From positions 2,046,001-2,110,000 of the forward strand of contig NZ_CP013422.1 in NCBI RefSeq assembly GCF_001718695.1: 64,000 nt of DNA, given 5' to 3'. This document shows, piece by piece, positions 1 to 8,434 of the stretch; positions within the stretch are counted from its first letter, which is position 1; each line of letters starts with the position of its first letter. The translations under genes were made by a program, and so were the position numbers. Source of the stretch: Burkholderia ubonensis (GTDB lineage Bacteria > Pseudomonadota > Gammaproteobacteria > Burkholderiales > Burkholderiaceae). The notes beneath the pieces are model-generated. The model did not search any database, had not been told where the DNA came from, and saw only the letters and a list, made by a program, of their open reading frames with translations.

Positions 1-18
1 CAGCTTCGGTCAACTGGT

Positions 19-1431
19 ATGGATACCGCATTTTCGGCCCTCGATCTGGCCCGCCTGCAATTCGCGTTCACCGTCTCGTTTCACATCGTCTTTCCGGCGC
101 TCAGCATCGGCCTCGCGAGCTTCATCGCGGTGCTCGAATACCGCTGGCTCAAGACCGGCAAGCCGTACTACAAAACCCTCTGCCTCTTCTGGTCGAAGAT
201 CTTCGCCGTCGCGTTCGGGATGGGCGTCGTCTCCGGCGTGGTGATGAGCTATCAGTTCGGCACCAACTGGGCCGGCTTCTCGAGCTTCGCCGGCTCGGTC
301 ACCGGCCCGCTGCTGATGTACGAAGTGATGACCGCGTTCTTCCTCGAAGCCGGCTTCCTCGGCATCATGCTGTTCGGCTGGAACCGCGTCAGCCCGCGCG
401 CGCACTTCGGCGCGACGCTGATGGTCGCGATCGGCACGATCATCTCGACGTTCTGGATCCTCGCGTCGAACAGCTGGATGCAGACGCCGCAGGGCTTCGA
501 GATCGTCGACGGCCGCGTCGTGCCGACCGACTGGTTCGCGATCATCTTCAACCCGTCGTTCCCGTACCGCCTCTTCCACATGGCGATCGCCGCGTTCATC
601 GTGGCCGCACTGGTGGTCGCCGCGACCGGCGCATGGCACCTGCTGAAGGGCCGCCGCGACCAGGGCGTGAAGAAGATGTTCTCGATGGCGCTGTGGCTGC
701 TGCTGGTGCTCGCGCCGGTGCAGGCGCTGATCGGCGACCAGCACGGCATCAACACGCTGAAGCACCAGCCGGCGAAGATCGCCGCGATCGAGGGCCTGTG
801 GGAAACCGAGAAGGGCGGCACGCCGCTCAACCTGTTCGGCATTCCCGACATGCAGGCCGAAACGACGCGTTACGCGGTGAAGGTCCCGCACCTCGGCAGC
901 CTGATCCTCACGCACAGCTGGGACGGCGAGATCCGCGGCCTGAAGGAATTCCCGCCGGAAGACCGGCCGAACTCGACGGTCGTGTTCTGGAGCTTCCGGA
1001 TCATGGTCGGCCTCGGCTTCGCGATGATCGCGCTCGCCGCGCTCGCATGGCTGCTGCGCCGCCGCGACCGCCTGTATGAATCGAAGGGGTTCCAGCGCTT
1101 CGCGCTCGCGATGGGCCCGACCGGTTTCGTGTCGCTGCTCGCGGGCTGGGTGACGACCGAGGCGGGCCGCCAGCCGTGGGTCGTGTACGGCGTGATGCGC
1201 ACCGCGCAGGCCGTGTCGCCGCTCTCCGCGCAGCAGGTCAGCATTTCGATGATGGCGTTCGTGGTCGTGTACTTCCTCGTGTTCGGCACCGGCGTCTACT
1301 ACATGCTCAAGCTGATGAAGGCCGGCCCCGCGCTGCCCGACGTCCCGCACGACGACAAGCCGGACACGCGCCCCGACCACACCGCGCGCCGCCCGATGTC
1401 GGCCGTCGAAGAGCTGATCGAGACCGTCTGA
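19..1431 (+). CDS. cydA: Cytochrome bd-type (cyanide-insensitive type) quinol oxidase subunit I
   Basis: Heme-bearing subunit of a cytochrome bd quinol oxidase, which oxidises quinol and reduces oxygen to water at the inner membrane. The 470-aa product starts with MDTAFSALDLARLQFAFTVS and carries the N-terminal FHIVFPALSIG segment, whose His is a heme ligand in the family. A second His lies in FRLFHMAIAAF-like sequence near residue 187, and GRQPWVVYGVMRT sits near residue 380. About nine hydrophobic segments are visible. At 470 aa it is shorter than E. coli CydA (about 520 aa), which matches the short-Q-loop CIO (CioA) type; that subtype is an inference from length. cydB follows after 32 bp, so they form an operon. 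The window starts 18 bp upstream, so no promoter can be judged. Confidence 0.95.
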   Translation: MDTAFSALDLARLQFAFTVSFHIVFPALSIGLASFIAVLEYRWLKTGKPYYKTLCLFWSKIFAVAFGMGVVSGVVMSYQFGTNWAGFSSFAGSVTGPLLMYEVMTAFFLEAGFLGIMLFGWNRVSPRAHFGATLMVAIGTIISTFWILASNSWMQTPQGFEIVDGRVVPTDWFAIIFNPSFPYRLFHMAIAAFIVAALVVAATGAWHLLKGRRDQGVKKMFSMALWLLLVLAPVQALIGDQHGINTLKHQPAKIAAIEGLWETEKGGTPLNLFGIPDMQAETTRYAVKVPHLGSLILTHSWDGEIRGLKEFPPEDRPNSTVVFWSFRIMVGLGFAMIALAALAWLLRRRDRLYESKGFQRFALAMGPTGFVSLLAGWVTTEAGRQPWVVYGVMRTAQAVSPLSAQQVSISMMAFVVVYFLVFGTGVYYMLKLMKAGPALPDVPHDDKPDTRPDHTARRPMSAVEELIETV

Positions 1432-1463
1432 ACGGCCCGACACATACGCATACGAGGATATTC

Positions 1464-2471
1464 ATGGACGTCACCGTAATCTGGGCCGCGATCATCGCAT
1501 TGGGGCTCTTCATGTACGTCGTGCTCGACGGTTTCGACCTCGGCATCGGCATCGTCTTCCCGTTCTTCCCGGACGAGAAGGAACGCGACCTGATGATGAA
1601 CACGGTCGCGCCCGTGTGGGACGGCAACGAGACGTGGCTCGTGCTCGGCGGCGCCGGCCTGTTCGCGGTGTTTCCGGTCGTCTATTCGACCGTGCTGTCG
1701 GCGCTGTACCTGCCGCTGATCTTCATGCTGATCTGCCTGATCTTCCGCGGCGTGTCGTTCGAGATCCGCGCGAAGGCGCGCCGCACCAAGCAGCTGTGGG
1801 ACCTCGCGTTCATCGGCGGCTCGGCCGGCGCGACGCTGTTCCAGGGCATCGCGCTCGGCGCGTTCCTGCAGGGCATCGACGTGAAGGACGGCGTGTTCGC
1901 CGGCGACGCGTTCGACTGGCTCACGCCGTTCAGCCTGCTGACGGGCCTCGGCCTCGTCGCCACCTACGCGCTGCTCGGCTGCTGCTGGCTCGTCGCGAAG
2001 ACCGAAGGCGACCTGCAGCGCCGCCTGCATCGCGTCGTGTGGCCGCTGACCGTCGTGCTGCTCGGCTTCATCGCGGTCGTCAGCCTGTGGACGCCGCTGC
2101 AGGACCCGGCGATCGCGCAGCGCTGGTTCGATTCGGGGCTGTTCTGGCGCCTGCTGCCGGTGCCGTTCCTCGTCGTCGGCTGCGCGATGTGGATGCGTCG
2201 CGCGGTGCGCGACCGGCACGACACGACGCCGTTCGTGCTCGCGCTGGCGCTCGTGCTGCTCGGCTACGTCGGCCTGCTGGTCACGCTGTTCCCGTATGCG
2301 ATCCCGCAGAGCATGACGATCTGGGAAGCGGCCGCGCCGCGTTCCAGCCAGACCTTCACGCTGGTCGGCGCAGCGGTTATCCTGCCGATCATCATCGCCT
2401 ACACGACGATGGGCTACTGGGTATTCCGAGGCAAGGTGCGCCATGAAGACCAGCACTACTACCACCACTGA
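1464..2471 (+). CDS. cydB: Cytochrome bd-type quinol oxidase subunit II
   Basis: Second subunit of the bd oxidase, a polytopic membrane protein of 335 aa that forms a heterodimer with CydA. The ATG at 1464 gives MDVTVIWAAIIALGLFMYVV followed by LDGFDLGIGIVFPFF, the typical CydB N-terminus. GNETWLVLGGAGLFAVFP is the conserved CydB signature near residue 53. Around eight membrane segments can be seen. A GAGG-like ribosome site (acgagga) precedes the start. The 3' end overlaps the next small gene by 29 bp in another frame, which implies translational coupling. Confidence 0.95.
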   Translation: MDVTVIWAAIIALGLFMYVVLDGFDLGIGIVFPFFPDEKERDLMMNTVAPVWDGNETWLVLGGAGLFAVFPVVYSTVLSALYLPLIFMLICLIFRGVSFEIRAKARRTKQLWDLAFIGGSAGATLFQGIALGAFLQGIDVKDGVFAGDAFDWLTPFSLLTGLGLVATYALLGCCWLVAKTEGDLQRRLHRVVWPLTVVLLGFIAVVSLWTPLQDPAIAQRWFDSGLFWRLLPVPFLVVGCAMWMRRAVRDRHDTTPFVLALALVLLGYVGLLVTLFPYAIPQSMTIWEAAAPRSSQTFTLVGAAVILPIIIAYTTMGYWVFRGKVRHEDQHYYHH

Positions 2472-2610
2472 GCACGGCGCCGCGCCGCGCTCGAAACTGC
2501 GCGGCTGGATGTGGTTCGTCCTGCTGTGGGCAGGCGGCGTCGCCGGCGCGGTCACGCTCGGCTATGCGTTCAAGATCTTCATGAACCTGACGCTGTTCGC
2601 GGTGAAGTAA
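2443..2610 (+). CDS. Small DUF2474-type membrane subunit of the bd oxidase operon
   Basis: A 55-aa protein, too short for routine ORF calling, that begins inside the end of cydB (ATG at 2443) and ends at 2610. It has a hydrophilic Thr-rich start, then SKLRGWMWFVLLWAGGVAGA and a further hydrophobic stretch, giving a single transmembrane helix. Short one-helix proteins (CydX, CydZ, DUF2474) commonly follow cydAB and stabilise the oxidase. The position and the GWMWF..LWAGG pattern fit DUF2474. The family assignment is by pattern only, but overlap with cydB makes a real gene very likely. Confidence 0.8.
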   Translation: MKTSTTTTTEHGAAPRSKLRGWMWFVLLWAGGVAGAVTLGYAFKIFMNLTLFAVK

Positions 2611-2641
2611 GCGGCGCGGCCTGTATCGCCTCCACACGCCT

Positions 2642-2673
2642 CGCGCATCCGTCGATCAACCGGCGGATGCGCG
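2642..2673 (+). terminator. Hairpin after the cyd operon
   Basis: A perfect 10-bp stem (CGCGCATCCG at 2642-2651, CGGATGCGCG at 2664-2673) with a 12-nt loop lies 32 bp after the last cyd gene. No T-run follows, so it may be an RNA-stabilising hairpin or a weak terminator. Confidence 0.5.
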
Positions 2674-2795
2674 GTCCCCCCGCGACGGTACGGACCGTGC
2701 GCACCCATCGCACGACGCCGAGCTTCGATCTAGCCATACCGAACCTGCGGCCGATGGCCTGAACCGCTGGCCCGCTGCATCCCGGCCGTGCGGCG

Positions 2796-3368
2796 CTACG
2801 CCGAATCGGACAGCCACCGCGCGACACGCGCGACGAGCGGGTCCGCTTCGTCGAAGAACTCGACGCCCGCCACCTGCGGCGCGTCGCAAATCGTGAACAC
2901 CGGCTTGCCCCATTGCAGGCCGAGCGCGATCTCGGACAGCGTGCCGAGGCCGCCGCCCACCGCAACCAGGCACAGCGATGCGCGCGCGATCAACGCATTG
3001 CGCGTGATGCCGAGACCGGTCGGCAGCGCGACGCTCAGGTACGGGTTGGCCTCCTGCGCATCGTCCTCGGGCAACAGCCCGATCGCGCATCCGCCGGCCG
3101 CATGCGCGCCGCGCGCGGCGGCCTCCATCACGCCCTGCTTGCCGCCGCCGACGAGCGCGACGCCCGCCGCCGCGATGACGTATGCGATCCGCTCGGCGAT
3201 GCGCATTTGCATGTCGGTCGCATCGCGCGGCCCGATCACGCCGACCGGCATCCGGTGCCGGCGCGCGCCGCGCTGCCGCTGCGCGAGCCGCGCGAGCGCG
3301 TCGCGCGCGTCCTCCGACCATTCACATTCGATGACGCCGTTGCCGAACAAGGCCTTCCCCCAATGCAA
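2796..3368 (-). CDS. SLOG/LOG-family (TIGR00725-type) nucleotide-binding protein
   Basis: Predicted Rossmann-like protein of the SLOG/'lysine decarboxylase' superfamily. The core reads GVIGPRD near residue 42, VGGGKQGVMEAA near residue 78 (the GGGxxGxM motif), and a C-terminal GGGLGTLSE. These residues bind a nucleotide phosphate in LOG cytokinin-activating enzymes. The longest frame (190 aa) starts at 3368 and overlaps the upstream permease gene by 47 bp. Starting at the Met before PVGVIGPRD (3251) gives 151 aa, closer to the usual length of this subfamily, so the start is uncertain. It is the last gene of the ABC transporter operon by position. Its substrate is unknown. Confidence 0.75.
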   Translation of the reverse strand: MHWGKALFGNGVIECEWSEDARDALARLAQRQRGARRHRMPVGVIGPRDATDMQMRIAERIAYVIAAAGVALVGGGKQGVMEAAARGAHAAGGCAIGLLPEDDAQEANPYLSVALPTGLGITRNALIARASLCLVAVGGGLGTLSEIALGLQWGKPVFTICDAPQVAGVEFFDEADPLVARVARWLSDSA

Positions 3369-4158
3369 GAACGCAGGTGCAGAGCGCCGTCAGCACGATC
3401 GACAGCACGGCCGCCTGCGAGAAATCGGTTTGCCCGTCCGACAGCTTCAGGTACATCAGCAGCGGCAGGATGTTGATTTGCGTGCCGGCCAGCGCGAGCG
3501 CCGTGCCGTAGGTGCCGAGCGCGATCGCCGTCACGAGGCACCACGCGGACGCGACCGACGGCCACAGCTCGCGCCACGCGACGTCGAGCCACGCGCGCCA
3601 CGGCCGCGCGCCGAGCGTCAGCGCCGCTTCGAGCGGCCGCCGGTCGAGATTCGCGAGCGCCGGATAGATCATCAGCGCGACGCGCGGGATCAGGTAATAC
3701 GCGTAGGCAACGGCGAGCCCCGGCATCGTGTAGATCGCGCCGCCGATCACGTTCTGGTCGGCCCCCAGCGACGCCAGCAGCGCGGTGACGAAGCCGGCGC
3801 GGCCGAACGCGAGGATGAAGCCGTACGCGATCACCAGCCCGGAGAACGCGAGCGGCACGCCGAGCAGCGCGAGCGACCAGTGGCGGCGGGCGGGCGACTG
3901 CCCCGCCAGCGCGAACGCGACCGGCACGCCGACCCCGACCGACAGCGTGCCGGCGCCGCTCGCCAGCGCCAGCGAGCGCACGACCGCATCGGCGACGAGC
4001 GGATCGCGCAGCACCGCGGCGAACGCGCGGCCGCCGTCCGTGAATGCCGCGCCGACGAGCGCCGCGAGCGGCAGCACGAAGAACACCGCGAGCAATCCCG
4101 CGGCCGGCGCCGCGCCGAAGCGGCGCAGCGCGCCGCGTTCCGGTAGAGTGGCCTGCAT
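3322..4158 (-). CDS. ABC transporter permease (first permease type of a binding-protein importer)
   Basis: A 278-aa inner-membrane permease of the binding-protein-dependent (MalFG/PotB-like) class. About six hydrophobic segments are visible. The EAA-type loop is in LEAALTLGARPWRAWLDVAW, which contacts the ATPase. The ATG at 4158 (MQATLPERG) lies 10 bp after the binding-protein stop, and aaggagcg-like sequence precedes it. Together with the next three genes it forms a complete importer: binding protein, ATPase and two permeases. The set resembles the PhnSTUV/PotABCD/FbpABC type. The substrate (2-aminoethylphosphonate, polyamine or Fe3+) cannot be told from sequence alone. Confidence 0.88.
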   Translation of the reverse strand: MQATLPERGALRRFGAAPAAGLLAVFFVLPLAALVGAAFTDGGRAFAAVLRDPLVADAVVRSLALASGAGTLSVGVGVPVAFALAGQSPARRHWSLALLGVPLAFSGLVIAYGFILAFGRAGFVTALLASLGADQNVIGGAIYTMPGLAVAYAYYLIPRVALMIYPALANLDRRPLEAALTLGARPWRAWLDVAWRELWPSVASAWCLVTAIALGTYGTALALAGTQINILPLLMYLKLSDGQTDFSQAAVLSIVLTALCTCVLALGEGLVRQRRHRM

Positions 4159-4168
4159 CTCGCGCTCC

Positions 4169-5248
4169 TTACTTGCCGAGCGTCGCCTGCGACCACAACT
4201 GGTCGACCTCGGCCTTGCGCGCCGCCGCCTTCGCGACGTCGAGCGGGCGCACCTGCGGCGCATTCGGCAGCTTCGCCGCGACGTCCGGCGCCACCGGCGT
4301 GCCGGGCACCGCCGGACGCACGTAGCCTTGCGCGAACAGCGCCTGCCCCACGTCGCTCATCACGAGGTTGAGCCACAGCTGCGCGGCGGCCGGGTTCGGG
4401 CCGTTCTTCACGAGGCTCATCGCGTACGGCGCCGACACGCTGCCGTCCTGCGGAATCACGACTTCCGCCGCGTCGCCCATCCCGTCCGTATATTTCGCCT
4501 TGAGCCCGTCGTTCTCGTAGCCGATCAGGATCGGGATCTCGCCTTTCACGAACTTCGCGTAGGGCGTCGTGCCCTCGACGCGCAGCACGTTGCCCGCGTT
4601 CTTCAGCTTGCCGAAGAATTCCGCGCCCGGCTTCGGGTTCTCGACGCTGCCGCCGTTCGCATACGCGGCCGCGAACACCGCGACCTGCCCCTGCCCGGTC
4701 GAGCGCGGATCGAGATAGACGACCGCGTTGCGGTACTCGGGCTTCAGCAGGTCGGACCAGCGCTGCGGCACGCTCTTGACGAGCTTCTTGTTGACGAGGA
4801 ACGCGATGTTCAGCGAGTGCACCGCGAACCAGCGGGCGTCGGCCGCGCGGAACACCGCCGGCAGCTTGTCGAAGTTGAGCGGCTTGAACGGCGCGACCAC
4901 GTCCTTGCCCGCCGCATCGAGCGCCGACGCGGCAAAGTAGTACGCGGTGTCGGCCTGCGGGCGCCGCCGCGACTTGTCGAGCGCGACGACGGTGGCTGCC
5001 GAGCCGATATCGTTGTACGTGATCTCGACCTTCGGATAGCGCTTGCGGAATTCGGCGAACAGCGCCTTCCAGTTCGCCCATTCCGGCCCCGTGTCGAACG
5101 ACACGACGAGCCCCTCGTCGGCGGCCTTCTCGTACAGCGCGTCTTCGCCGGGATAGAGCGGCGCGGCGTGGGCGCCCAGCGTCGCGAGCGCGCAGAGCGC
5201 CAGCAGGCGGCGGCGCATCGCTTGGAGGAAGAGGCGGCGTGCAGACAT
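4169..5248 (-). CDS. Periplasmic substrate-binding protein of the ABC importer
   Basis: A 359-aa exported protein. The start at 5248 (MSARRLFLQAM) has a GGAG site 7 nt upstream. A basic N-terminus and the LLALCALATLGAHAAPLYPG stretch form a signal peptide cleaved near residue 29. The mature part has the type-2 periplasmic-binding fold pattern of the iron/thiamine/polyamine/phosphonate families: GPEWANWKALFAEFRKRYP near the start, STGQGQVAVFAAAYANGG in the middle and WLNLVMSDVGQALFAQGY near the end. The closest named class by look is PhnS/FbpA-like. It is expressed between the ATPase and permease genes and should capture substrate in the periplasm. Confidence 0.88.
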   Translation of the reverse strand: MSARRLFLQAMRRRLLALCALATLGAHAAPLYPGEDALYEKAADEGLVVSFDTGPEWANWKALFAEFRKRYPKVEITYNDIGSAATVVALDKSRRRPQADTAYYFAASALDAAGKDVVAPFKPLNFDKLPAVFRAADARWFAVHSLNIAFLVNKKLVKSVPQRWSDLLKPEYRNAVVYLDPRSTGQGQVAVFAAAYANGGSVENPKPGAEFFGKLKNAGNVLRVEGTTPYAKFVKGEIPILIGYENDGLKAKYTDGMGDAAEVVIPQDGSVSAPYAMSLVKNGPNPAAAQLWLNLVMSDVGQALFAQGYVRPAVPGTPVAPDVAAKLPNAPQVRPLDVAKAAARKAEVDQLWSQATLGK

Positions 5249-5286
5249 CGTGAATCTCCGTTGAATGAATGGGGTCGCCCGCATGC

Positions 5287-6318
5287 TTACGCGGCGGGCA
5301 GCACGAGCAGATGGCGCGGCTCGATCGCGATGCAGCGCGCGGGCAGTTCGCGCCCTTCGCACAGCAACGCGTCGGTTCCGCCCGCCGGCACGAAGTCGAA
5401 GCGCTGCGTCGCGCCGAAGTAGCGCACCTCGCCGATCCGGCCGTCGATGCGGTTCACCGCGTATGCGGGCGGATCGGGCTGCACGTGCTCGGGCCGCACC
5501 AGCACGTCGACCGTGTCGCCCGGCCGGTGCGCGCCCGTCTCGGCGCACAGCGTCGTGAAGCGCACGTCGACCGCGCCCTGCGCGAGCACGCGGCCGCGCA
5601 GCAGCGTCGAATGGCCGACGAAGCGGGCGACCTGCGCGCTGGCCGGACGCTCGTACAGGTCGCGCGGCGTGCCGGCCTGCAGCATGCGGCCGCCGTCGAC
5701 GATCGCGACGCGGTCGGCCATGCTCAGCGCCTCGTCCTGGTCGTGCGTGACGAGCAGCGTCGTCGCGCCGCACGCGCGCTGCAGCGCGCGGATCTCGTCG
5801 CGCAGCTGATGACGGATGCCGGCGTCGAGCGCCGCGAGCGGCTCGTCGAGCAGCAGCAGCTTCGGTTCGATCACGAGCGCCCGGGCCAGCGCGACGCGCT
5901 GCTGCTGCCCGCCGGACAGCATCGCGATGCCGCGATCCGCATGCGCCGACAGGCCGACCCGCTCGAGCATCTCCAGCGCGCGCCGGCGCCGGGCGTCCGC
6001 CGCGACGCCGCGCATGCGCAGGCCGTACGCGACGTTGTCGACGACCGACAGGTTCGGAAACAGCGCGTAATGCTGGAACACCATGCCCACCTCGCGCTGC
6101 CACACGGGCACGCCCGCCACGTCGTCGCCGCCGATCGCGATGCGGCCGCGCCAGCCGTCGAGCAGGCCGGCGGCGAGCCGCAGCAGCGTGGATTTGCCGG
6201 AGCCGCTGCGCCCCATCACGGCGAGCAGCTCGCCTTGCGTAGCGGACAACGTGACGTCGTCGACGCCGTGACGCGCGCCGGGATACTGGAAACTGACGTG
6301 TTCGAAATCGAGACTCAT
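5287..6318 (-). CDS. ABC transporter ATP-binding subunit
   Basis: A 343-aa cytoplasmic ATPase of the PotA/FbpC/PhnT class. It has Walker A GRSGSGKST near residue 36, a Q-loop MVFQHYALFPNLS, signature LSGGQQQRVALARAL and Walker B LLLDEPLAALD, then the His switch THDQDEALSMADR. The last 100 residues are a TOBE-like domain (DVLVRPEHVQ). FQHYALFPNLSV is typical of this importer class. The gene lies 7 bp after the second permease and 38 bp before the binding-protein gene. Confidence 0.92.
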   Translation of the reverse strand: MSLDFEHVSFQYPGARHGVDDVTLSATQGELLAVMGRSGSGKSTLLRLAAGLLDGWRGRIAIGGDDVAGVPVWQREVGMVFQHYALFPNLSVVDNVAYGLRMRGVAADARRRRALEMLERVGLSAHADRGIAMLSGGQQQRVALARALVIEPKLLLLDEPLAALDAGIRHQLRDEIRALQRACGATTLLVTHDQDEALSMADRVAIVDGGRMLQAGTPRDLYERPASAQVARFVGHSTLLRGRVLAQGAVDVRFTTLCAETGAHRPGDTVDVLVRPEHVQPDPPAYAVNRIDGRIGEVRYFGATQRFDFVPAGGTDALLCEGRELPARCIAIEPRHLLVLPAA

Positions 6319-6325
6319 GACGGAC

Positions 6326-7177
6326 TCACTTCAGACGTTGCACGGTGCTGACGGACACGAGCGTCGCCAGCACGGCGAGAACGAGCAGCACGACGGTGGC
6401 CGCGCACGCCATCCCCGACGCGCCGTAGAACGCCTGCAGCAGCACGATCGGGTAGTTGCGATAGCGGAAGCCCGCGATCAGGTTCGACACCTGGAATTCG
6501 CCGATCGACAGCGCGGCCACCATCACGAGCCCGGAAAACAGGCTGTGCCGCAGGTTCGGCAGCACGATCGTGAAAAACTGGCGCAGCGGCGTCGCGCCGA
6601 GCGTCGCCGCGCACGCTTCGAGACGCTCGAGGCCGAGATGGCGCAGATCGCTGAGCAGGGTCTGCAGCAGGTACGGCAGCGTCAGCACCGCGTGGGCCGC
6701 GATCATCAGCGGCAGCGTGCCCATCCACGGCAGCGTGTCGCCGCTGAAGATCGCGATGTAGCCGAAGCCGAGCGTCAGCGCCGGCACGCCGACCGGCATC
6801 AGCATCACGATGCGCGTCGCGACGCCGCGCCCGGCCTGCGCACGGTGATGCAGCGCATACGCAAGCGGCAGGCCGACCACGGCATTGAGCGCGCAGCATG
6901 CCAGCGCGACCATCAGGCTCACGCCGAACGCGCGGGTAAAGCTCCCGTTCGCGGCCAGATCGGCGAACCAGTGCCAGGTGAAGCCGCTGGGCAGCGGCGT
7001 GTTCGTCCACGACTGGCCGACGGAGCCGATCAGCAGCAGCGCGATCGGCAGCAGCAGGTAGACCCCGAACACCGCGACGAGCGCCTGCAGCACGAAGCGC
7101 CACGCGCCCGGGCGCACGGCTTTGTTACGACGAATCGGAACACCATCGGCCAGTGCCGGGGCGGTAGACGGATGCAT
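6326..7177 (-). CDS. ABC transporter permease (second permease)
   Basis: A 283-aa permease and first gene of the importer operon. After a hydrophilic start there are about six hydrophobic segments, beginning FVLQALVAVFGVYLLLPIAL. The EAA loop is LEACAATLGATPLRQFFTIVLP near residue 187. LPSGFTWHWFADL after the first helix is shared with PotC/PhnV-like permeases. It is read divergently from the LysR gene 162 bp away, so that regulator may control the operon. Confidence 0.88.
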   Translation of the reverse strand: MHPSTAPALADGVPIRRNKAVRPGAWRFVLQALVAVFGVYLLLPIALLLIGSVGQSWTNTPLPSGFTWHWFADLAANGSFTRAFGVSLMVALACCALNAVVGLPLAYALHHRAQAGRGVATRIVMLMPVGVPALTLGFGYIAIFSGDTLPWMGTLPLMIAAHAVLTLPYLLQTLLSDLRHLGLERLEACAATLGATPLRQFFTIVLPNLRHSLFSGLVMVAALSIGEFQVSNLIAGFRYRNYPIVLLQAFYGASGMACAATVVLLVLAVLATLVSVSTVQRLK

Positions 7178-7339
7178 GGGTACGCTCGCTGCCGATGAGG
7201 AAAAACGTCGCGCAGCGCCCGCCGGAAGGAGGCTGCACGCTTGATCGAGACGGACGCAGTGTGCGGTTTCGACATGGCATCGTCATGAAAAAAACGTACA
7301 AAGCCCGCATCGATCTGTGCGCGCAAGGAATAGTCGCCG
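7178..7339. promoter_or_regulatory. Divergent intergenic region between the importer and lysR
   Basis: Both start codons face this 162-bp gap, so promoters for the importer and for the LysR gene must lie here. It is more AT-rich near 7287-7300 (a run of seven A). I could not find a convincing symmetric T-N11-A operator. Confidence 0.5.
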
Positions 7340-8236
7340 ATGAAGCACCTGTATCCGAACGTGGCGGAACTGCATGCGTTCACCAGTTCTGCGAAGTACC
7401 TGAATTTCTCGTACGCGGCGCGGGAGCTGGGCCTGACGCCCAGCGCGGTGAGCCGGCAGATCGCGAATCTCGAAGCGCTGTTCGGCGTGAAGCTGTTCGT
7501 GCGCGAGGGGCGCAATCTCGCGCTGACGCGCGCCGGGCAGGTGTACCACGCACGCGTCGTCGGGCCGCTGCGCGAGATCGGCAACGCATCGATCGAACTG
7601 CTGAGCGCACGCGAGAACAGCGACCTGCTGACGATCGCGAGCGTGCCGACCTTTACGACCAAGTGGCTCGTGCCGCGGCTCGCGCGCTTTCTCGCCAACG
7701 CGCCGAGCGTCACGCTGAGCTTTCGCCGCCATCTCGCGCACGGCGACATGTTCCCGTTCGGGCTCGACGCGGCGATCCGCTACGGCGACGGCGCATGGGA
7801 AGGCGTGCGAAGCGATTACCTGGACGGGCGGACCTTCGCGCCGGTGTGCACGCGCGAATTCGCGGACCGGCATGCGCTGCGCGCGCCCGCCGACGCCGCG
7901 GCCGCGCCGCGTCTCGTGCACGAGCAGGCCGAGATCGCGTGGTCCGCATGGGCGGAGCGTCATCGCGCGACGCAGATGAACGCGCTCGCGGGGCCGCGCT
8001 TCGAACAGTATTCGGTGCTGATCCAGGCGGCGCAGGCGGGGCTCGGGATCGCCCTCGTGCCGCGCTTCCTGATCCTCGACAATCTCGCGGCCGGCACGCT
8101 CGTCGAGCCGTTCGACGCGCCGGTCGACGTCGACGCGCAGGGGCACTACCTGTGCTACGCGCCGGAGCGCCTGGAGACGAGCGAAGCATTGCGGCGCTTC
8201 AGGGAATGGATGCTGGACGAGTGCGCGAACGGGTGA
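7340..8236 (+). CDS. LysR-type transcriptional regulator (GcvA-like)
   Basis: A 298-aa regulator with an N-terminal winged helix-turn-helix (residues about 8-65, FSYAARELGLTPSAVSRQIANLEALFGVKLF) and a C-terminal effector-binding domain. A tail motif AAQAGLGIALVPRFL is common in LysR proteins. aaggaa lies 9 nt before the ATG. It is transcribed away from the ABC importer, the usual arrangement for a LysR protein controlling its neighbour. The effector is unknown. An in-frame open stretch follows its TGA stop (see separate entry). Confidence 0.93.
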   Translation: MKHLYPNVAELHAFTSSAKYLNFSYAARELGLTPSAVSRQIANLEALFGVKLFVREGRNLALTRAGQVYHARVVGPLREIGNASIELLSARENSDLLTIASVPTFTTKWLVPRLARFLANAPSVTLSFRRHLAHGDMFPFGLDAAIRYGDGAWEGVRSDYLDGRTFAPVCTREFADRHALRAPADAAAAPRLVHEQAEIAWSAWAERHRATQMNALAGPRFEQYSVLIQAAQAGLGIALVPRFLILDNLAAGTLVEPFDAPVDVDAQGHYLCYAPERLETSEALRRFREWMLDECANG

Positions 8237-8332
8237 AGCGAGGCCGCCGACAAGGATCCGGAAGCCCGGGCAAGCGGCGCGCGCATGCGCGACTTCGCGG
8301 CGACGATGCTGGCGGTGCTGGTCGCGAAGTAA
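8237..8332 (+). pseudogene. In-frame coding-like tail after the lysR stop
   Basis: Directly after the TGA at 8234-8236 the same frame stays open for 31 codons to a TAA at 8330-8332. It reads SEAADKDPEARASGARMRDF then AATMLAVLVAK, which looks like the amphipathic C-terminus of some protein. It could be a gene remnant, a read-through extension or chance. Confidence 0.25.
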
Positions 8333-8363
8333 CCGCGACGCCGGCCATCGCTCGCGAAAAGCG

Positions 8364-8394
8364 GCGCGGCGCCGTCGACCGCACGGCGCCGCGC
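8364..8394 (-). terminator. Terminator hairpin of the phosphodiesterase-like gene
   Basis: A perfect 12-bp stem (GCGCGGCGCCGT / ACGGCGCCGCGC) with a 7-nt loop lies about 40 bp past the stop of the minus-strand gene. On the minus strand it is followed by cgcTTTTcg, a weak U-tract. It may also act for lysR from the other side. Confidence 0.65.
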
Positions 8395-8434
8395 AGTGCG
8401 TCTGCCGCGCGCGGGCGGCAGGCGATTCACCCGG

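Noticed and set aside
3322..7177. Definite 2-aminoethylphosphonate transporter (phnSTUV)
   Set aside because: The four-gene set matches the class, but no phosphonate-degradation gene is next to it. Polyamine and iron transporters look the same at this level.
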